Assembly: GCA_035041965.1 (NCBI GenBank)
Contig: JAPYMA010000634.1
Location: 102,619 to 166,618, forward strand
Source of the DNA: Anisakis pegreffii
Taxonomy: Eukaryota; Nematoda; Chromadorea; Rhabditida; Anisakidae
Direction: 5' to 3'
DNA: 64,000 nucleotides
This document shows positions 1 to 15,000 of this stretch, piece after piece. The position numbers and the translations under genes are program-made. Under the pieces are notes generated by a model. The model was given only the letters and a program-made list of their open reading frames with translations. It did no database searches and had not been told where the DNA came from. The number at the start of each line of letters is the position of its first letter. The stretch's first letter is position 1.

Positions 1-3000
1 CACTTATGCAGGTACTGTAGAATGAAAGTGACTATTCGTTCAGTCTCATCCACTTATTCCTCGTTAATTTCATTTCAAATTCACATCTGCTGATGCTGCT
101 TACAGAAAGAGAGAAAACAGAGCAATGCAGTATGTGCTTGAAAAACAAAGAAGCAAATAAGCACAAAAAAAATGAATAACCAGGAAAAGAATCATTCTAA
201 GCAGTTGAAAAGTAACCACAAAATACCACAGAGCATTCAAAGTTAACAAGCTGAAACTGACAAAAAATGGAAACAAAACCAAAAATGACTTTACAGTAGC
301 ATTTCTCCGATGTCCGTGATTAAAAGAAGGCGAAATAATGAAACAAAACGAACAGTAATCGAGAAAGGAACCTGAACTTCCAAGGCCAATGACTGAGCTC
401 CAGCACTAGACATTGATACGGTATCAGTGTCTTTCATGGCTTGTTGCGAGCGTTTTGCTGAAAGAGCATTGTGCTGTTGTTGCTGCTGCATATCCTCTGC
501 ATTCACATTTTCATCCAACTGCAAATCGCCCTCTACATCCAAACCGCCATCAATATCGGCGTCCGTATCGTCACCAATAACCCCTTTTCGTATCGCAACT
601 GCGATTTGCTCTTCAATTTTACGCACCATCCCAGAAATTTCATTCATCGATGTGTTCAATTGATTCGGTGATGAGCCGGGCAAACAACGATGAACATCGT
701 CACTTTTCCTATGCAAATACTCCAACTGCACTTGACGATCCAATAAATCACGTTGTGTTGCCTAAAAATATTTGCTGGATCATCTTGAAACGCTATTCCA
801 TTCATCTAACATAACATTACTGTTGCTGCTGTTCGAATAAGGAGACCTCGATCAAAATTTTGCGAGTGCAAACCTACTCTCCTTTCACTTTCACAATTCC
901 CTTGTGCTTTACAAACCAACCATTCAATATCAACCAAAACCCATAACAAAATTAATGCATCACTTTCAATGAAACAATGCGAAAGTTATTCACAAGCAAA
1001 TTAAGCAATAAAAATTGATTCAATCAAAAACCAACATTGATTCTACTGCTATGGTTGCGCTACATGACAAAATAAACATTCACAAATTTATAAATAAACG
1101 CTTATTTGAAGAAGATTCCAAAAAGTTTTTTCGATAAAGAGCAGTTATTAAGACAATAATGAAATTGTTGAAAATGAAATGAAGCGATCAGTGAAAATAC
1201 TGCATATGTGTTGATATTAAATATCTATTGCATATGATAATCTAGGCATTACAATACTGCAATGATATTACTAAAAAGTGGAATCGAATAAAGTCTATTC
1301 TTGAAGCCATTGTTCACATAATAGGTTTTATGCAAGCTCTATGATATTAGTATTAGAACTGCTGTTGATATATGAATATAAAACATATGTGTGAATGAAT
1401 ATATAATACTGCTGTAATATATCAACAACCAAGCAGTCAACCAATGAAAGCATCCTCTGAGAATATTGATGGCTTTCGAAGCCCTCATTAACACATTTTT
1501 CAACCAACAGCAATTATACACTCAGTCAAGTTAATTCTTTATCTAGACAGTGTTACTTATTCAAAATCAGTTCTTTTTACGACAGCCAAACTTTTTCATT
1601 ATACAACAATATTGTAGGCGTTCTTTTTGATAAGTAAATCAGTTTTAGATAATCCATTAAAAAGACGACCGCGAATGAATGTGTAAAATTACACTTACAA
1701 CAATGGTACCCAGTGAATCCGTTCAATATTAAAATTACTATAATTTTCTTCTATTTCCTAAATTGCATCTTCAAGCACTTCAAAAACTGTAATATTAAAT
1801 AAGTTAAAAAAGGAGTCGGAACAGATCAACAATACGCCATTGTTCATACAATTCATTGAGGACACTACTCGAAATCAAGATGTTTTCATTTAGGGAAAAC
1901 AATGAATCACGCAAATATGCGACTTAAAACATAATTATAAATTTGCTGAGTAATAATGAATAAAATGATCTATCTCCATACAACAACACTGGCGCTTGCA
2001 ATCAGCTCTGCTAGAAGTAAGATGAGAGTCTACTTACAATCAGAACAGAACACCTGATTTAGTTAGCATCGATGATATTACAGATGGCAGTATTGCTTAA
2101 TCAGGATTCACTGCAACGCAAACATGGTAATGATCAATTATGATGTGCTTAATATCGAGCATTTGCAATGATCTCAATCATAAATTGCAACCAAATGAAT
2201 TCAGCTGATGAACACGAGGAAATAGGGAGAAGAAGAATAACGATAAGAACGGCAGTAAATAATCTTGGAGCAATGAAAACATAAACGAGCAGCATTTAGA
2301 GAGAAAGTTGGCTGATGAAAGAAAGATGATCATCACTAGAAGAATAATGTAATCACCTAGAAATCATCTCAGTGATGAAAAAGATACGTTTGAAAAGAAA
2401 TATCAGCTATCATTTCAGAAACAACTAACACTTGCAACTGATGGTTCAGTCAGATCACGAGCAGCCAGTTGCGCTAATACATCACGCATTGTTCGAATAT
2501 CCCTCTCAAGTGCATCCGCTTTGGCCTGTACTGGCACCAGAAGTGATTTGCTTGCTTTAACACCTGATTCCACCTACAAAAAATAACTTGGCCTGTCTCA
2601 TTTTTGTCTCACTCCACCTGTCACTGCCAATATATCCTCAACTAAATAGGCTAGACTCAGAGACCGATATCCCTTCGAAAAGCACAGAACCAGCATCCCA
2701 TCCCACTACTTCCCTTCGAAATACGCGTTCTTTTCAAACGTTTTTGCAAGTGGAACTGCGCATTTTGTCTTATTTCAATTAGGTAAGCGGAATAAAGGAG
2801 TATACGTAAGTAACCTTAAGAATATGCGAAAAAGATCATACAAGAAAAAAGACTAAGATATGAGCGTTAAAATGAAAGAATAAAGCACCTGATTTGCAAG
2901 ATCGACAACTTTATCGAGGCTCTCCAACGCATCGTGCACATCCAATTCCATACGACCGCCACTCGCTAATTTACGTCCTTCTTCCAAAACACGCTTCAAA

Positions 3001-6000
3001 CAACCTCCATATTCGTCCAACCAATCACTAACATCCTTCAAACCAAAATGATAATTACGCATTCGCTTGTTCTCTATCGTAATACTTAGGCTTGTAATCA
3101 AGTATTCACTATTGTTTCAGCATTATGTGACTTCTAAAACACACTTTTCTTTCACAGCAATAACAACAACAAATTTTGAACCTTTCAGAAAAATGAAAAT
3201 TCGAAATAATCTGATCGGGAACGTAATTGGAAGTGAGTTGTTTTAAATGCACATATATGTATGTAAATACTTTGGAAAGCGAATGAAGTAAGTCTGAATT
3301 AACGATAATAGGAACGAACCTGGATGCGATCGGACCACTGCGCAACTGATGTGACCGGATAGCTTTCAAAATCGATATAATCATTAGCTATTTTAAAAAT
3401 ACTGTATAACGAATTGATTTGTTCCCCGAAGTCGCCCTTCATTTCCGCCCGTCGTAACTGCGGCGGAGATTTGGCTCGTACCCGAGAAGACATCCACGAT
3501 CTTTCCCATCTCTTTTCCAACTCATTCCAACGATCCTCCAACTTAAACACTCACCATCATTCAACAATATCGCGTTTGCAACTTATCTATGCAGCAATGA
3601 AATTTAAGATTTAGACTCGTTAATGAGCGTTTAACAATATTTGAGAAAACAACTGAAGATTTAATTACCCAAATCTGAAGCATACATTCGCTACGATTAT
3701 AGCTTTATAAGCCGTCTTAAATACTTTTTTACACTGCACCTTGAATGCTCACTTATAGTTGTGGATTGCGTGAATAAATGCACATCAATTTTAGAGTTTC
3801 TTTGGAAAACCTGTAATAACGGCAACGAGAAGTTGGTTTCCACATTCGCGTTCGTCTTCAGTAAGCGTCGATATCTTTCAGTCAATAACGTTTTCTCAGC
3901 GCGATTTCTTTCCAACGCCTCGGATAAGTCCTTCAAAAATAAAACATTATGCGGTAAATTTCTAGAAAATGTTTTCATTCAAAAATTATCACATCAGCCT
4001 TCAAGAATAGATGCAAAAACTGAACTGTCGTATAATAATTATTATTATCAATGACAATGAATAATAATAATAAATAATAACAAGAATAAATAATAACAAA
4101 AATAAATAATAATAACAACAATAATAATAAACAATTAATAATAATGATAATAATAGTAAAAATGAATCCCTTCTCCAAAAATGATAAGAGATAGAAATAG
4201 AAAGAAACGAGAACATCCTAAAAAAAGCAATCAGCAATAGGTCATCATTTAAATTCACCTCAACAAACTCAATGCTTTCCATATGAGTGATTGCTTTTTC
4301 GAGTTTCGCGTAAAGTGATTCAAACTGATTCAACATTGACCCGCCATCTTCAGTCATACTCTGTAACATTCATTCAGTCCAACACAAAATACTCAACTTT
4401 TTTTGTTATCATATATACAATATTCGCTTAACTATTGCACTTCGAAAATGGATGATGGAATGAGCGTTTGTATGCAGATATACATTTCAGTCAATGAAAA
4501 CAAAAGGCATTGCGACATGAACATATTGATAAATTTACATTAACTGTATCAATCCAGGCACGTAAATCACCATGAACACGTCGTATTCGTTTCCAACGTT
4601 TCTCAATTTCTGAATCATCGACTTTTACCGATTCTCTCCGCAAACTTTCAGCGATCTCTTCAATCGATGTCAGTGATGATTCATTTCTGCAATCGAATTT
4701 AATTCACTTCATCCAATACTCGTTTAACAGTTCAGGCTGAACATCGAAGAGAACAGAAGCTGAGAAATATAATAACAACATTCAGAATCGGCATAATAAA
4801 TCAACTGAAAGGATGGCCGGATGGCATCAAACGAATGTGTAATACAAATTGATAGACAAGAATAAATGAACAGATTGAACAGTAAATAATACTTGTTGAG
4901 ATCGCTTTGAAGTGCTTCCAATGTGGCGCGATCATCTTCTGTGATTTGGACGTTTTCAGACTGTAGGAAAGTGCCCAATTTCGACTCGACGTCGTCTACG
5001 ATTCTATCCAAATGCGTCAAATCAGACTTCAGACGATCCAGCAACGATATACATTTTTCCAAACGATTCACGATATCAGCGCTCTATAAGTAATGAAACA
5101 AGCATTACGAGATGTCCAATGGAATAATCGCTAATTTAGACTTTCAGATAAATCATTCCGCTCGCATAATCACAAAATATGTTAACTGTTACTGATATCA
5201 AGAGAATATCGTCACGTAAAAATCAACCAACCCGTTGTTCAACTATGTTCAACTTTGCCACTGTGTCATTGAGTTTCTTTGATATTTCCTCTTCGGCAGC
5301 CGGTTCTAATATGCGTTCTTCGACCAATTTCTTTTCCGACTCAAGCAAGTCTTCGAGATCGGCTTTTACCTGCGATCAACACAAACAAATAGTTCGATCA
5401 AAAAAAAAACACAAATGCAAGCAGGCTCTCACAGCTAGTTGATAATGCATGTTCAACCTGTGCTAAACGTCTACTAATCTGACGTGCATGATCAAGCGCC
5501 GATGGGCACGCATTCGCATCCAATCCAGTCAGCTCGTCAACGCTGTTCTCCATCTCAGCTGTCTCGCGCGCTATTCGCTCGGCTTTCTCTTCTAGTCCAA
5601 TCGGCTGCTTGAACTCGACAAATTTAGCCATCAAATCATCGAACTGCCTCTTAAATTAATGATCACAATACATAAAAGTTAAAAGCAAATACGCATTAAG
5701 TCAAATGTGAATTTGTTATTCATAACTGAAAATTTGTTATATTTTGATGGAATATGAGAGATTACCTACCGCAACGTGATCCAACTGAAGCTGAAGTCGT
5801 TCTGAGGATCCCCAGTCGCTAGCATTCTTTGTGACGAATTCTCGTAAACTTTGAATGCAACGTTCAAAATCGTCGAATTCAGTTTGCAACTGCTAAATCA
5901 GCAAACAAATTCATTAATTCTACTAAAAATTTTGCTACTAAGCTCACTCATAATGACGACGTTCGTTCATTCGTTCCTAATTGCGTACAACCTCTGACGA

Positions 6001-9000
6001 AAATACTTAATTTCAATGGCATGATTAACTGGAAGTTATTATGGCAAACAGTGAATGATTGATAATAACGAAAATTTGAGAAGGAAAATTCTGAGAATTA
6101 ATGAAATATTTCAAACAACGTGAAGGAATTAGTTAATCGAAGAAAAGACAGTGTAAATTTGTTTAAAAAATGAAAGCATTAGGTGAGAAAAGACAATAGC
6201 AGCTTAGAAAATCATAAAAGTAAGAGGAAAAGGAGTTAAGCAAAAGAAAGAATTCAGATTAAGCATCAACATAATGGAGAAAGGAACAAACGAAAAAGTG
6301 ACTGTAAACGAGTGAATTACTCACCGAAACGAGTGTGCCAGATACGAACGCATTCTGAAACGAGAGAAAAACGTGTGCAACATTCGAAGTGAAGGAAGGA
6401 GAAGAAAGCTTTAAGCGCGTTCACAACAAATCAACCCAAGCTTAACAGTAGCAATATCCATATTTGATAATAATGCTGCATATTGCTTAAATGATTACTC
6501 TTCTTTTCATAGACACATTCTATGCTCATTTGCTGCATCGAAGAACTCTTTCATTGACATGATCTATGGATATGAACTACTTCAAATGCAAACGAAAAAT
6601 GCATCTTAAAATGATAGGAGTATTCCGTTACAAAAAAAGCTGGAAAGAACGGCACAAAGCGTTTGAAAGCATATTGGAACAACATCAATTTGCAACACAT
6701 CTCTTCGGTTCTAATAATATTCCAGTGATATAAACTAAAATGAGATTGATCGCATGATATTCAAATGCTTTCATTCTATCTGAGGCTAGCAATAGATAAA
6801 GGCTAGTCAAACGTAACATGGTTTCACTTCGAAATACCGAAACCTTTCATGTGAATCTATTTCCCGACTTCTTCATTTTGAAGTATTGTTCAGGAGAAGT
6901 GCACCTTAAAATCGCCTGATATTGTTCGTTCTCTAAATGCAAAAAAATTGCCAACATTCAACTGATGATATAACCAGCCCAATAAGATGCAAACAACTGC
7001 TCAATGAGATGTATTTCATCGCTAAATTACTTCAAAATTTCAATATACTACGCATTTCACTTTAATAAATAGAAAATGTCATTTGACTATTGAAACTTGC
7101 AGTAACGAAGCGCCATCATGAACCAACTCAATGGTGAGATGAAATGAATGAATATTTGATAAAACGGTAGCGTTTTTATTTTAGCGGGGACAGATACGAG
7201 CTGAAAAGAATCCCTGACTATAAGTGGTGTGTATTGAAACAAGATGACTCTCTCGACTGATCTAGCATTGCGTACGGCCAGTGAGTGCTTGGTGATGCAT
7301 GGATGGATGAGCTGGACTGATCAATTTTTGGATATGGGAATGAGGATGGAGGAATAATGAAAAAAGGAGAATGAATAAGGATTGCAAATGCAAATGATTG
7401 ATGCTTACTTTGTATTCATGTGGAACATCTAATGCGGAGATATCGTTGGCGGCACGACATGAAAGAATCAATTGCACATGATTGCACCACGCTTGACATT
7501 CAGCTAATGAACTCTCGAATTGTTCACACCCACGAATAGCGCACTCTAACTCATCGATACGCTCCTTGGTACGCTGCATCGTTAACGTATGTGCCTTCTT
7601 TATATCAGCTACCTTCAATCATTTCACTTTTTTTTCAATTATCCACCCAACCTGGACGTGTAGAATAAAAGTTGAAAAAAAAACAATACTGAACGGCTAT
7701 AAACATGACCTCGTTAAAATTTCATAAAATATCAATGAGTTGAGCAATAAACTTCAACATGATTTATTTGGTCACGAAGAGAACGAAACAACAATCGACA
7801 ATAAATATGCATACAATAAAATAAAGAGAGCGTTGATAAAACAGCAAAAGTAATACCTGTTTTGATAGAGAGCCTTCTCCTTCAGGATTTATGCTCACGG
7901 CACTACCTGCCGCTTCAACTTTTTCAGTCAATCGTTCCAAATTCTGCAAAGATTTATCTTTCATTAACAGTGTCTCACATTTAGACCTGATATCGAATAT
8001 TATTCGATCTGAATAAGCGATGAATTCACATTCGCTTAGGACAGAGAGCTTAACAGCTCGAATTCGAGATGCAAAAAAACGCAAGTTAGAAAAAAAGTCG
8101 GTCTAACGACTATATGAAATATAATAACAGTCTCAGAACTGTGCTCCTAAGCTCTCCAATGTTTCACAGACCTGTCGTGTACGAGTGCAATGAATATAGA
8201 AGACATATTTAAGATAAAGCACGAAAAACGGACTAACATCAAGATGTTCACTGAATTCTTCAGCATCAGCCGCTTCCGCACTTCCATCGATTGCTTGAGA
8301 GAGTGCCTCGACAGCATCGCGATAATCACGAATCAAACCTAAAATGAAACGAACGATCACTCTATTAAAATTTCTGCACATTCACACATCTGCACGTGCA
8401 TGTGAAATATTGAGACCTTGTTGAAGTCGTTTATTCTCTTTTTCGATTAAATTGATACTCTCGTCAATGTTCTCTTCGACTGATTTCCACGCATTGGTGC
8501 ACGACTGAGTTCGCTCTTTCAACTGCTCGAGTATTTGATTACGATTTGCTGCATCACTACATGCCGCCAACGAGGCAATCTCTTCTGCCATTCCCGTTGA
8601 CTCCTTTTGCAAACCGCACGCGTTTTGAAAATCGTTACGTAGTTTCTTAAAATCGGACAAACAAATCAACAACTCTTCAAGGAGAATGAAATTCACATGG
8701 CGGTATTCGATAGATGACACAAGTCGTTAACGACAATTAACTCTTTTTGAGTTGTAATGATCAATTTAAAGAGGAAATTCTTGAATGAAAAATCAAAGCA
8801 AGCAGAAGAGATGAATCAATGACAAATTCAAAACCTTGAAATGATCAACGAGCTCTGGAAATTCGAGTTTCTCGCTTTTCAATGATTCGAGACGTTCCCG
8901 AAATTCACGCACTGTGTTCTCGGAATCAGAAATTTTCGCATCGAATTGACGACTTCTCTCCAACATTTCACTGATGCTGTCTCGTTTCGCAGTGCCAAGT

Positions 9001-12000
9001 TTTGTGAGTTGCTCACATTTTGCATCCATCGATGAGTCATTTTTCAATTCATTCAGCATTTCCTCAACACAGCAATCATCAGCTGCTTAATTCAATCAAC
9101 AACATCTCTTTTCCATATTCAATCCTACTCTCTCAAGTACATCTATTCGTTCTAGCATAATAAGCACACGACAATGAATCATGCCACTAATTGATCTGCA
9201 ATGAACAAATCTCCTCTCTCCACAACAAAAAACACCAACTTCACACTTTGTCAGTTGCTCGTTCAACAGCTTCAAGTCACCAGCCGACGCCATTGGAGTA
9301 CGTAGAAATCGTTCGAAACGATCCACGAACGTGCCACTCTCATCGAGCATATCAATCGCATTACTCAATTCAGTGGCTCGATTCTTCAACACATTCGCCT
9401 TCAAATGACACTGCTGATTTATCACTCTGATGTAATCAGCAATAAAACCAATGCCAAAGAACACGAAGTGATCACTTATCGAGAAGCGTTGGATAATTTG
9501 AAGAGCCAGTATAGAAATTATATGGCAGAATCATTCACAAAAGAAAAAAAAGAATATGGCAGAATCATTCACAAAAGAAAAAAAGAATATAAAAAGTCAC
9601 TCGTTGTCGATCTGTTAAGTTCGTATCCAGAAATGCAATATTTTTTTCTTGATCGCGCAATTGTTCACGCAATTTTTTCAGACGTGTTTCACGCTCTGCG
9701 GCCGAAATTTGTGAACAGTTCGAAACGATTTGCAGTGCCGAATCGAAGAAATCATCTAATTCGGTGGCTATTCTGTTTGTTTTTTCGTTGAAATTCTCAT
9801 CTGAAATTTTAAAAAAAAGGAAGTTAAAGAGAATTTCGACGATCTAATTTCATGCTGCTGTCTGTCAACTGACAGAATTAGTTGAATTGGTTTAGGTGTA
9901 TTGTCAATTCTCATGAGCAATATGAATGCTTTTTGAACTTTATGAGGATATTCAATTAGAACTTCGTTATCAGATGTAATCAATTCATATTGATAGTTGA
10001 ATAGAGAATGAATATTGCACAAGAATAAACAAACCAGACGAAGCTTCAGCTTGTGCAGAGAGTGTATTCAATGCGTCGGATATTTTCGTGACAATACGAG
10101 ACCACTTTCGAGTGAACTGTTCGAATGTATCGTTGGCGAGATGCAGTTGCGCAGATCCAACATCCAAATTATGAATACGTTCCAATTCGGCATGAAGTTC
10201 GTTCACTTCAGCTTCTTTCTCTTTGATTTCACGTAATTTACCCTACGACAATTACGAAGGTTGTTTCTGTGATAAAACTCGTTTGCAATTCAAGACTATC
10301 GCTCACTGATGTAGATGAAGAAATGAGGTGATTTTTTGGGAGGCAAATGGAACAAAATACACTAAGTTGGAAGAAATTTGAATGGATATCATAGAATGTT
10401 GTTTGTATATCGTTGCATTCAGCGAACGAAACAAGCTGATGATACTTACGCTGAACGGAGCAGCTCCATTACAGAACAAGTTAATTTTACAAAGAACAAA
10501 CAAAATTGATAATGACTGTTCTACCTGACAAATCTGAATGACCGGTCGTATATCGTCAAAATTTTTCGAAATTGAGAAGTTGTTCGTCCACTCAATCAGT
10601 GGTTCAAGATTGTCACAAACGCGTTTAACGTTCGTGATGAAGATATCAACCGGTGATATGACTGTACTACAAGATACAGTTGACGTTGATGAAGTACCGA
10701 GTTCTTTTTCAACTGGTTCGAACGATGTGAATTGAACCGTTGACTGAAACAGACAAAATTTATACAGAGAAATGCATTGTGATCATAACAACAACTTACA
10801 AGTTTAGCTGGTGATGTAGGGGGTTGTTGCATTTGGTGATCACCTTCATTAGGTTCACGCTGTAATTGGCGTACTTCAGCTTTACCACTCTTTACCAACT
10901 TCAAATAGCAATCCGATTAAACGTCGTATCAAGAAAAAAGGGGCAATCCTCTCATATCCAGACGGTCAAATAAACATCATACGACTCTTACAAAGAATGT
11001 ATACAAAAATATGAATAAAAAATCGTGCATACAATATAATATTAATGTAATGATGAATAATAGTTATAACTATAATCCTCATGACACAGCAATCTTTCCA
11101 ACTGACATTCATTGCTATTTGTAAGGTACTGCGAGTTGGATACAGTTTTCACGATTAGAAAATGAACTTGCACTTGCTGTTCCACTGCGAGACTAAACTG
11201 CATATATATGTCAATTTCACTTCACGGCTAAGGGTTTTATTTTACTCTAGGATGGTTTATCTTAGTTAGTAATTGAAGAAGAATATTGGTTAAGGAAAGC
11301 AGCGATATCCGAAGTTAAGGACAAAGAGGAAGAAATACAACATTATATTCGCTAATGATGAAAGTCTTAGCATCAATTAAGAAAAGATTAATCATACAGA
11401 AAAACTGAATCAGGTTGTACATACATGGTTCAGGCAACGAAGACAAAAGTGTTTAACGGTGACTGGTTAGGAAAAGCTAAAGATTTTTATGATTTGCTCC
11501 AATTTGGTTAACATATTTACTTTGTTGCCAGTATCGCCTGGCGGTGGAGATTTTGCAAATATCGAGAGTTACGTTAAATGCTTCTTTCAACGCATCAGAT
11601 TAAATAAAATTGCCTATTCATATGGTGGAAAAACGCACACAATCAAGATGCTTTAAAAAAAATCAGTTCAGAGCAATTCCTTTGTAATGTGTTCGAGTCA
11701 AAGCAATGTGTGGATGAATGAAACGATTTTCAAGAAATCATTTCATGAGAACTTTATGCCGACAGTGAAACAAACATTGTCAGAAATGAATGCGCTGCGA
11801 AAGGCTATATTGATAAGATGAATTCGCGACTGAACATGATAGCATAAGGTCAATTTTTCTTCCAGCAAAGGTAACTGCTTCAATCCAACCTATGGATCAA
11901 GGTGTTACCGCTTGCCTGAAGCAACATTATCGGAAACATCTCCGTAAATCCACGTTGCTGGCTGATGAAAAAAACAGACTACTTCAAGAATTTTTGAAAG

Positions 12001-15000
12001 GCGTGAACCTCATGAAGTGGACTGCTAGATAGTTAAACTCACACGACTGAACTCGAAGAACTGGAGGAGTGTATCGCTGAAATATGCTCTACGCTCGCGA
12101 ATATGATTTGCTGAGTGAAAGTAATGTGGAAGAGCGGATTCTTTCGGAAGCGCTCAAATTGTTGATCATGAGCATTTGGATGACCAAGAAATAACAAATG
12201 CATGCTGAACCAGAATGCTGAACTCAAGGACAATGCTGAACCAGAAAATGATGAATCAGAAATATTACAAGTGGTCTGCACAGCTTATTCTCTACGGAAA
12301 AGACAAGCTTCAGAAAGAAGTGACAACCACGAAACAAATGAAAGTTGAAGATTATTTCTTTTAAAAGTTGTTTTCCATTTGGATGATTGGACGGGGAAAG
12401 TGACACATGAATGGCGTCCTCATCCCTCAACCTAGGCAACATGGTATGCACTGCTGCGATTTATAAGAATCAATCTATCAGAAGACTTCCATCATGTGAA
12501 CAAGCCCTGTTCGCGAAGGATTCAGATATGAGAGCATGTACTGTATTTGCTAGGGATACTGAAACGTTCATATTCGTTTCTGGTTCAGTTCCTCTACTAC
12601 AATATATGATTTTGATATAAGTGATTCACCTATCACAAGGCAATGAAAATAGAGAGTGTAAATGAATAAAACGAACCATTTGCGATTGCTGATCAATCCT
12701 CGTAACGATATTATCCCATCGCTGAGTAATCGTATCCACCTCACGTCTGACATGATTCGCAGCCGCACCATTTGAAGCATCCAATTTAGCCACCAGGTCA
12801 ACAGCCAACTGCGAAAGTGATATGAAATCCGAATGACCCGCTTCAAGTGTTGACTCTAATTGCTGCACATACCTCACTTGCTCAGTCACCTCCGCTTCAG
12901 TCGTCAACCGCTCTACCGCACACAACTTTTCCAGTGCCTAAACCTTGCACTAACTTTATGTTTACACCACTTAATAAGTGCCCGAAAACGACTGCTCGTA
13001 TAACTTCGAAATTCACCTCTTCTCGATTGCTAAGCCACTCAGATAACTGTTGCTGAGCACACTTGTATTGAGTAATCAACGCCGGAAGACCATCCAGTTG
13101 ACGTGTTCTTAATTCTGCCCATTCACAAATTACCATCCATCTTAATAATAGAATGGTACTTCAGTTGCATGATGACAAACTGCCAAATGATGAGCACTTT
13201 CGAAAGCAATGATCTTTTAAGAAATTAAATAGAGATTTACTGGTGAAAAGTCCATACAGAATGTTAATAACAAATATTGAAATAGAGTGAGATAAATTGT
13301 TCTGATTACCTTTCTCCAACAGAATGCAACAATTTCTCAAGATTCTCATATGACAATTGAGTGTCCGTATCATCAACAACCGCAACAAATGTGGATAATG
13401 CACGTACAAGCTAAAAGAATAATCACTTTCAATTTTTGATCAATCATTTGATAATGTGAATCCGATGAATCAGTTATTGGAACTGCAATAACTGATTGGA
13501 ACTAATGATAGATCAAAATTTTTAGCAAAAAAAATTAGGCCAGTTATACAGTTTGGGTAGTGAATTTCTTAATCATATTCAGCAATTGAAATTTCAACAC
13601 TGCGAACTAAATAATAATCTAACTGAAATTGAAAACATCAAGAATATTGAAAGATAAGCGATAATAAACTTGAATGAATCTCATAATTTCCATGGGTTTG
13701 TCTTGATCTGCTGGTAGATCAAAAATGTCGATAAAAAAAATTTAAAGGACAGTAACTATCTGTCATTCACAGCAGACAGATAATCACCGTCCGAAAACGT
13801 CGTCGATGACGTTCAACGAATCAGACTTGATTCAATGGTTACAGACTGCAATCTAATTTAAACAACTATCAGAATAAATAACCTTTTGTTGCTCATCAAT
13901 TTTCTCTTGAACATCAGCATGAGTGAGAATCAATTTTTGCGCCTCATCCGCATCAAGAGTAATTAATGGCGCATTCTCAATCTCTTCTTCCATCTTATCA
14001 AGCCAATTCCTAAATTTGATGGAATTATTCGGAAATTTACACGTGCGCAGAATGTTAACAAGTAAAACTTAAAAGTAGACAGTTTAGATGAATGGCTAAA
14101 CATTAAGAGCAAACACATGTGCCTCGCTAAATATAGTGAAGAGAATGTTTATTTGTGGAAGGAATTGGGGGTGTGTAAAAGATATATCGATGGTTAATCA
14201 CGAACCGTATCGCCTCTAGTTGATTGAATTGCAACGAATTAAGACGCTGCTGCAACAAGTTCTGTCTGTTCATTGCAAGTTCACGGACACGTTCCCATCG
14301 TGAATTCACCATTAACAATTGTGAAAGAATCGCTGCACTTTTTTCTTCTTCTAACTTTTGACACAAAAGTTGACCTCTGCAATTAGACTGCTCAATTGTG
14401 AAGCATTCTACTCAATAAGTGAAACGAAACACCCTAAAAAAGGTACAATTATCGAGCCATCTCCTTTTCTTCTGAACATATTAATCATTCGCATTAAAAC
14501 ATAGCTCCGTTTAGTACTAAAGTGTAAGATGCTCATAAGATGAAATTTAGAAATAAACCTGTGCAAAACACGACCAACACTATCTTGACTTTCGGTTAAA
14601 GACTGCATAAATTGTTCATGCTCTCTGAACTGAGCTTTTACCACTTCTACCTGAAAATAGCATTTTCGAGTATCAAATATCGCATAAATAAACAAATTTA
14701 CTGAACGATGGTGAAGTTTAAATCGAAAATAAATTTATACTCAATACTACACTCACACTGTAATTTTCAAATTGAATACCACCAACTATTACACCATAAT
14801 ACCTCAGAGAACTAGATGATTCGACTGCTTCAAATCAACGAAGATTAAAATGAATATGTATAAAAATGAATCACTCAGTGAAATTTCTCACGTCAGTTTC
14901 GTCAACCGATCCCATACTATTGGCTTGCTCTTCAGCCTCCAGAAGCCATGCCAACACTTGCTCTAAACAAAGTTCGTATTCGCTGATCGTATCTTCGGTA

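Noticed and set aside
3975..4178. Ile/Tyr/Leu-rich minus-strand frame
   Set aside because: Produced by the AAT-type microsatellite in a dys-1 intron.
8133..8171. Apparent stop shortly after exon 22 (short frame ending in TGA)
   Set aside because: A donor CA|GTTCTG at 8140-8138 removes the stop and restores the frame with the next exon.
9426..9464. Upstream acceptor CATCAG for dystrophin exon 18
   Set aside because: It gives a phase clash with exon 17; the acceptor AAATCAG with exon start 9413 keeps the frame.
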